Assembly (NCBI RefSeq): GCF_014639075.1
Contig: NZ_BMFS01000004.1
Span: forward strand, 161,158 to 225,157
DNA: 64,000 nucleotides
Reading direction: 5' to 3'
Source: Glycocaulis albus
GTDB taxonomy: Bacteria; Pseudomonadota; Alphaproteobacteria; Caulobacterales; Maricaulaceae
Shown: piece after piece, positions 59,858 to 64,000 of the stretch
Numbering within the stretch: position 1 is the stretch's first letter
Layout of the letters: every line of letters starts with the position of its first letter
Program-made: the position numbers and the translations under genes
Notes under the pieces: generated by a model
The model's database searches: none
Seen by the model: only the letters and a program-made list of their open reading frames with translations
What the model was told of the DNA's origin: nothing

Positions 59858-61336
59858 ATGTCTGACGTGTTTTCGATGAACCTGCTTGAAGCCCGCGATG
59901 CGCTTAGCCGTGGTGATGTCTCCAGCGCCGAACTGACAGCAGCCCACGTAAAGGCCGCTGAGGACGCGCAAGGCGCGCTCAACTGCTTCACCGTGATCGA
60001 TGCCGATCATGCGCTCGGTATGGCGAAAGCCTCCGATGCGCGCCGGGCCAAGGGCGAGGCGGGCGTGCTGGAAGGCGTGCCGCTGGTCATCAAGGATCTG
60101 TTTGCGGTCAAGGGTATCGAGACGACGGCTTCCTCCAACATCCTCAAAGGCTTCAAGCCGGAATACGAATCCACCGTCACGCAGAATTTGTGGGACGCGG
60201 GCGCGGTGATGGTGGCGAAATCCTCGATGGACGAGTTCGCCATGGGTTCATCCAACGAGACCGCCGCGACCGGCCCTGTGGTCAATCCGTGGCGGGCGAA
60301 GGGCTCCGACGAGAAGCTGGTGCCGGGCGGGTCGTCCGGCGGGTCTGTGTCCGCGCTCGCTGCCGATATCGGCTATGGCGCGACGGGGACTGACACTGGC
60401 GGCTCCATTCGCCAGCCTGCCGCCTTTACCGGCCTTGTCGGCGTGAAGCCGACCTATGGCCGCTGCTCGCGCTGGGGCGTCGTGGCGTTCGCCTCCTCGC
60501 TCGATCATCCCGGCGCGTTCGGCAAGACGGTACGCGACAGTGCGCTGCTGACGCAGGTCATGGCGGGCCATGATCCGAAGGATTCCACCAGCTATCCGGG
60601 CGCCGTGCCCGACATGCTCTCCGCGTGCGAAAAGCCGGTCAAAGGCCTGCGCATCGGCGTGCCGAAGGAATACCGCATGGACGGCATGCCCGGCGAGATC
60701 GACACGCTCTGGGCCAAGGGCGTGGAGTGGTTGAAGGCGCAGGGTTGCGAGATCGTCGACATCTCGCTGCCGATGACGAAATACGCGCTGCCCGCCTATT
60801 ACATCATTGCGCCGGCGGAAGCCTCCTCCAACCTCGCGCGCTATGACGGCATGCGCTATGGCCTGCGCGTCGAGGGCGAAGACCTGATCGACACCTATGA
60901 AAAGACGCGCGCGGCCGGTTTCGGCAAGGAAGTCCAGCGCCGCATCCTGATCGGCACCTATGTGCTCTCTGCGGGCTATTACGACGCGTATTACGTGAAG
61001 GCACTGAAAGTGCGCCGCCGCATCTATGAGGATTTCCAGGCCGCGTTCGAAAAGGTGGACGCGATCCTCACCCCCACCACGCCCAGCGCCGCGTTTGGCA
61101 TCGGCTCCAAGTCCAAGGCCGACCCGATCGAGATGTACTTGAATGACATCTTCACGGTGACGGCCAATATCGCAGGCATCCCCGCGATGAGCGTGCCTGC
61201 GGGCCTTGATGCGCAAGGGCTGCCGCTGGGCCTGCAGGTCATCACCCGCGCGCTGGACGAGGAAACCATGTTTTCCGTTGCCGCCGCCATTGAAGATGCG
61301 GCAGGGTTCACAGCCAAACCGGAGAGATGGTGGTGA
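59858..61336 (+). CDS. gatA: Aspartyl/glutamyl-tRNA amidotransferase subunit A
   Basis: 492 residues. Amidase-signature enzyme that releases ammonia from glutamine for Gln-tRNA or Asn-tRNA formation. Catalytic K79 (PLVIKDLF), cis-S159 (PGGSSGGS) and nucleophile S183 ([11 protein letters not shown]). gatB is not in the window. The 3' end overlaps the first small membrane gene by ten bases. Confidence 0.97.
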   Translation: MSDVFSMNLLEARDALSRGDVSSAELTAAHVKAAEDAQGALNCFTVIDADHALGMAKASDARRAKGEAGVLEGVPLVIKDLFAVKGIETTASSNILKGFKPEYESTVTQNLWDAGAVMVAKSSMDEFAMGSSNETAATGPVVNPWRAKGSDEKLVPGGSSGGSVSALAADIGYGATGTDTGGSIRQPAAFTGLVGVKPTYGRCSRWGVVAFASSLDHPGAFGKTVRDSALLTQVMAGHDPKDSTSYPGAVPDMLSACEKPVKGLRIGVPKEYRMDGMPGEIDTLWAKGVEWLKAQGCEIVDISLPMTKYALPAYYIIAPAEASSNLARYDGMRYGLRVEGEDLIDTYEKTRAAGFGKEVQRRILIGTYVLSAGYYDAYYVKALKVRRRIYEDFQAAFEKVDAILTPTTPSAAFGIGSKSKADPIEMYLNDIFTVTANIAGIPAMSVPAGLDAQGLPLGLQVITRALDEETMFSVAAAIEDAAGFTAKPERWW

Positions 61337-61641
61337 TACGCGACGCGCTGAATTTCTTCAGACAACCCTTTGCCCGTATTGCGGCGGTGCTGGCGGTCGT
61401 TCTGATGGGGTTTGACTTATTTACTACAATTGCAAACTGGGCGGAGATATGGGCTGTTCAGAATAGCTTCTCGAGTGTGCTAGTGTACGTGCCCTTTCAT
61501 CATTTTTTCCTTAGTATGTTCGCCGGATTTGTTGTGTTGTTTGTCGCGATCGCGGTCGAGTACGCTTCCCGCATTGCGAACGATATCAAATACCTGAGAT
61601 CGAAAGTCTCTGAGGAAAAACACGAGGCTCAAGGTGAATGA
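61327..61641 (+). CDS. Two-helix mini membrane protein A, paralogue of mini-protein C
   Basis: 104 residues. Basic N-terminus with [12 protein letters not shown], membrane helix 1 (about 17-36), a short loop, helix 2 (about 58-79) and a cytosolic tail starting [13 protein letters not shown]. The FFR...FA entry and the EYxSRIA exit are shared with the gene at 61915. The ATG lies inside gatA; GTG codons at 61330 and 61333 are alternatives. Base composition drops sharply after gatA. No family recognised. Confidence 0.65.
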   Translation: MVVIRDALNFFRQPFARIAAVLAVVLMGFDLFTTIANWAEIWAVQNSFSSVLVYVPFHHFFLSMFAGFVVLFVAIAVEYASRIANDIKYLRSKVSEEKHEAQGE

Positions 61642-61918
61642 TCTCATCAAGCCGCCCGTAGGTATTTTCATCGTCTTTGGAGGGTTGTCTCTAATAGTGC
61701 GGATTTGGGAGTCGGCGCTTCTGGATTATATTAGCGCTCCGGACCATCAATTAGCGCCGGTATTTTCTCGGGCCATGACTACAGAAGAGTATTTTTATTC
61801 TTTGTATTTAATTTTTCCAGGCGTAACCTTGGTTATTCTAGGAGTCATTATTTATTGGCTGCGCCGCATCGCGGTCAGGACGAACACTCTCCGCAGGTCT
61901 GAAGGTAAACTGGTATGA
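61634..61918 (+). CDS. Two-helix mini membrane protein B
   Basis: 94 residues, GTG start, eight-base overlap with the previous gene. Helix 1 about 9-29, helix 2 about 56-78, then a basic tail WLRRIAVRTNTLRR. Same layout as its two neighbours but more diverged. GC content in the middle is only about 32-43 percent. ATGA overlap with the next gene. No family recognised. Confidence 0.6.
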   Translation: MNDLIKPPVGIFIVFGGLSLIVRIWESALLDYISAPDHQLAPVFSRAMTTEEYFYSLYLIFPGVTLVILGVIIYWLRRIAVRTNTLRRSEGKLV

Positions 61919-62181
61919 AAAATGTTGCGGTGCAGTTTTTTAGGAGCCGGTTCGCGCTATTGATTTTTGTAGCAACACTAATTTTCGCTTTAATCGGTGT
62001 TGTCAGCATTTCCGTAGCAGTAGCGCATGGTAGCGAAGATGCTGGTTGGCAGATGTCACAACTGGTGTCGGCAATTACGCCCATCCTCCTCCTTGCTGTC
62101 GTTATCGAATACCTCTCACGCATCGCTGACGCGCTGGAGAAGCCCGGCGTGCTGGGGTTTGAGGACGAGGCGGGGGAGTGA
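61915..62181 (+). CDS. Two-helix mini membrane protein C, paralogue of mini-protein A
   Basis: 88 residues. FFRSRFALLIF entry, helix 1 about 13-36, acidic loop HGSEDAGW, helix 2 about 48-66 and the exit EYLSRIADALEKP, closely matching [10 protein letters not shown] of the gene at 61327. Ends in an acidic tail. ATGA overlap upstream and TGATG junction downstream. No family recognised. Confidence 0.65.
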   Translation: MKNVAVQFFRSRFALLIFVATLIFALIGVVSISVAVAHGSEDAGWQMSQLVSAITPILLLAVVIEYLSRIADALEKPGVLGFEDEAGE

Positions 62182-62378
62182 TGGGCGCACACGCCCAGCT
62201 TTTCCGCGATGCGCTGCACGCCCTGTCGCTAGGCGCTGCGGCGTTTGCCTTGTTCGGCGATGGTGAAATGCGCGTGCGGATCGCCTATATGTGTATGGCA
62301 GTCGTACTTCACGGGCTGGCGCACGTGGTAATCGCGGCTAACCGTTATCTGACAGCGATGGAGGCAAGCGATGAGTGA
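62181..62378 (+). CDS. Small two-helix membrane protein D
   Basis: 65 residues. Two helices (about 11-26 and 34-53) with GDGEMRVR between them, and a short acidic tail. Shares one base with the preceding stop (TGATG); a GTG one codon earlier would also serve. GC content is back to the genomic level. Unknown function. Confidence 0.55.
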   Translation: MGAHAQLFRDALHALSLGAAAFALFGDGEMRVRIAYMCMAVVLHGLAHVVIAANRYLTAMEASDE

Positions 62379-62523
62379 CCTTACTGAGTGGATCATTCTC
62401 GGTATCATGCTCGCCTTTGGCATTGGTGTCGCTGTGTTCTACGGCGAGCAGGCGCGCCAGCTGAAGAACGAGTTGCGCCGCCGGCGCGAGGACCGGGAAG
62501 AGCGCGAGGGCAAGGCAGGCTAG
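62371..62523 (+). CDS. Single-helix microprotein E with charged tail
   Basis: 50 residues: membrane helix about 6-24 (EWIILGIMLAFGIGVAVFY), then a highly charged helix (QLKNELRRRREDREEREG). Starts inside the previous gene (eight-base overlap), the same overlap length seen between A and B. The charged tail could bind a partner or membrane surface. Confidence 0.6.
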   Translation: MSDLTEWIILGIMLAFGIGVAVFYGEQARQLKNELRRRREDREEREGKAG

Positions 62524-62553
62524 CGCTACCCGCTATTTGCTGCTTTATCTCAC

Positions 62554-62781
62554 ATGAACCCCACCATCATCCTCATACCGCTTTGCGGCCTTGTCATCCT
62601 TGGCGCGGCGATCCTGTCGGGCCGGTTTGGCGATGAGACGGGCTTGCGCGCCATAGGGCTGGCCCTGCTGCTGTTTGGCGCAGCCGGCATTGGCACGCTG
62701 CTGTTTGCCCGGCGGCTCAAAGTGTGGGTTGATGGGCTGGCGGAAAATGCGCGCAAAGCCGATCAGGACAAGTCTGAGTGA
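62554..62781 (+). CDS. Small two-helix membrane protein F
   Basis: 75 residues. Helices about 4-22 and 33-52 with SGRFGDETG between, and a charged amphipathic tail (ARRLKVWVDGLAENARKADQ). GTGA overlap with the downstream oxidoreductase gene. Unknown function. Confidence 0.6.
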   Translation: MNPTIILIPLCGLVILGAAILSGRFGDETGLRAIGLALLLFGAAGIGTLLFARRLKVWVDGLAENARKADQDKSE

Positions 62782-63770
62782 GAGCCATCTGGTATGAAAC
62801 GCAGGGCGCAGCCGGTGATGTGCTGACGCTGGGCGAGCGGCCCGAGCCTGTGCCGGGCCCCGGCGAAGTTGCCGTGACGGTGCAGGCCTCCGGCGTGAAC
62901 CCGTCTGACGTGAAAATGCGCTCCGGCGCGCGCGGCCCCATGGCTGTACCGTTGCAGATTCCTCATTCCGATGGGGCTGGTGTGATCAAGGCGGTGGGCG
63001 AGGGGGTAGACCCTGCGCGCCTTGGCGAACGCGTCTGGCTGTTCAGCGCGGCCTACAGGCGTTCGGGTGGCACCTGCGCGGAAGTATGCGTGCTGCCTGC
63101 AGAGCATGCGGTGCCCCTGCCGGACCAGATATCGGTAAAGGCAGGCGCAGCTTTGGGCATTCCGGCCATGACGGCCCATCGCGCCCTGTTCTGCGATGGC
63201 GGGGTGGCAGGCAAGACGGTGCTGGTCACCGGCGGCGCGGGCGCTGTGGGCCACAGTGCGATCCAGATCGCCAGATGGGCCGGCGCGGAGAAAATCATCA
63301 CCACCGTTTCCAGCGCCGCGAAGGCTGCCATCGCCATGGCTGCAGGGGCCGACCACGTGATCAATTACCGCCAGCAGGATGTGGTGGAGGCTGTGCTCGC
63401 CGACACGGACGGCGCAGGCGTGGACCATATCGTCGAGGTAGAGCTCGGCGGCAATCTGGCCCAGTCGTCAAAGGTCATCGCCGAACACGGCACCATTGCC
63501 TGGTATGGCTCCGAAGCGGTGCGCGAGCCGGTCTTCGCCGCCTATCCGCTCATGTTCAGGAATGTCACCTTGCAGGGCATTTTCCTCTACGCCATCACGC
63601 CCGAACAGCGCGCCAGTGCCGTTGCCGACATCACCAGCGCACTCGAAGCCGGTCTCTTGCGCCCGCTGATCGATTCCGCATGGGCGCTGGAAGAAACGGT
63701 GAAAGCCCATGAACGTGTGGAGAGCGGGGAGCGCTCCGGCGCGGTCATCGTCCAGCCGGGCGGGGTGTGA
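62778..63770 (+). CDS. NADPH:quinone reductase-like (MDR/zeta-crystallin family) oxidoreductase
   Basis: 330 residues, GTG start coupled to the previous gene. MDR fold: GVNPSDVKMRSG, HSDGAGVIKAVGEGV and the Rossmann motif VTGGAGAVGHSAIQIA (about 150-165). The zinc-ligand cysteines of alcohol dehydrogenases are absent, so this is the zinc-free quinone reductase/enoyl-reductase branch. Last gene of the small-membrane-protein operon. Substrate unknown. Confidence 0.9.
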   Translation: MRAIWYETQGAAGDVLTLGERPEPVPGPGEVAVTVQASGVNPSDVKMRSGARGPMAVPLQIPHSDGAGVIKAVGEGVDPARLGERVWLFSAAYRRSGGTCAEVCVLPAEHAVPLPDQISVKAGAALGIPAMTAHRALFCDGGVAGKTVLVTGGAGAVGHSAIQIARWAGAEKIITTVSSAAKAAIAMAAGADHVINYRQQDVVEAVLADTDGAGVDHIVEVELGGNLAQSSKVIAEHGTIAWYGSEAVREPVFAAYPLMFRNVTLQGIFLYAITPEQRASAVADITSALEAGLLRPLIDSAWALEETVKAHERVESGERSGAVIVQPGGV

Positions 63771-63808
63771 GCCAAAGCCGTTCCTGGTTCTCTTCTCTTC
63801 TCTTCGTC

Positions 63809-63905
63809 ATTCCAGAAAGCGTGTCAGCGCTTATCTGGAACCCAGCCTTCTTTGCACTCCGGGTTCCGGGTCGGGGGCCGGGACCCCGGCTTTGTCATCC
63901 AGCCG
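63809..63905. repeat. Alphaproteobacterial-type intergenic palindromic repeat
   Basis: CATTCCAGA-AAGCG and CGCTT-A-TCTGGAA (63809-63836) form an imperfect inverted repeat, followed by CCGGGTTCCGG/GGGACCCCGG and GTCATCCAG strings. This is the look of the CGTCAT-CCGGAAAGCGC type REP elements found between genes in many alphaproteobacteria (from memory). Confidence 0.55.
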
Positions 63906-63944
63906 CCTTCCAACCGGGTTCCCGGGCTTGACCCGGCAACTGTT

Positions 63945-64000
63945 TCAGGCGGGTTTGTATGTCGTTTGATCTCTGAGCATGGCGTTGAGCCTGATGAGGA
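63945..64000 (-). CDS. C-terminal codons of a possible IS110-type transposase, cut by window edge
   Basis: Reading the minus strand from the window edge gives LIRLNAMLRDQTTYKPA and a stop. A C-terminus of the type LNAMLRD...KPA is typical of IS110/IS1111-family transposases, whose final residues are a leucine-rich helix. Only 17 codons are visible, so the call rests on similarity of pattern. Confidence 0.4.
   Translation of the reverse strand, partial: LIRLNAMLRDQTTYKPA

Overview
The window looks like a chromosomal core segment of a GC-rich (about 64 percent) alphaproteobacterium. The markers are DUF1476 (the ATP synthase zeta subunit typical of alphaproteobacteria), a paired b and b-prime F0 subunit, an ELM1-like protein, a DnaG with a degenerate zinc motif, and a CC0125/CC1285-type lipoprotein. 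The last one points to the Caulobacter/Maricaulis/Hyphomonas side of the class. This placement is inferred from gene families only; no rRNA or tRNA gene is present.

Layout. 1-12.6 kb: the 3' part of purK, a TonB-like anchored protein, an aminotransferase, dps, a coupled amidohydrolase/phosphotransferase pair, hppD with a MarR regulator and a palindromic operator candidate, a KefB-type antiporter, and a row of small envelope proteins. 12.6-28.4 kb: a candidate small RNA with an anti-Shine-Dalgarno loop, lysR, a trxB/ABC exporter operon, ELM1, greA and carB. Three accessory genes then separate carB from carA: an AT-rich HEPN-type gene, a peptide-binding lipoprotein and a subtilisin autotransporter. 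28.4-33.6 kb: yqeY, dnaG and rpoD (macromolecular synthesis cluster) and a TPR protein. 33.7-43.4 kb: purL, purQ, purS, purC and purB, interrupted by a VOC gene, plus the ATPase zeta subunit, an MgtC-like protein, rnhA and ispH. 43.4-50.6 kb: a lipoprotein, argS, then a promoter, tandem glycine riboswitch and the gcvT-gcvH-gcvPA-gcvPB operon. 50.6-59.4 kb: an acyltransferase, the F0 operon (atpI-B-E-F'-F), smc and a DsbA-like lipoprotein. 59.5-64 kb: gatC-gatA, then six tiny overlapping membrane-protein genes leading into a quinone oxidoreductase, an intergenic repeat, and what looks like the last codons of a transposase.

How the genes work together. Five pur genes plus purK cover most of the late IMP pathway, with carA/carB supplying carbamoyl phosphate. 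The glycine cleavage operon is under glycine control and feeds one-carbon units into purine synthesis. gatCA, argS, greA, rpoD, dnaG and smc are housekeeping.

The parts that housekeeping does not explain are: (a) the AT-rich run of duplicated two-helix mini-proteins at 61.3-62.2 kb (with three more small membrane genes to 62.8 kb), (b) the AT-rich HEPN gene at 22.4 kb, (c) the candidate small RNA at 12.67-12.83 kb, and (d) the 8-bp-arm palindrome upstream of hppD. No CRISPR array, integrase or complete insertion sequence was seen.
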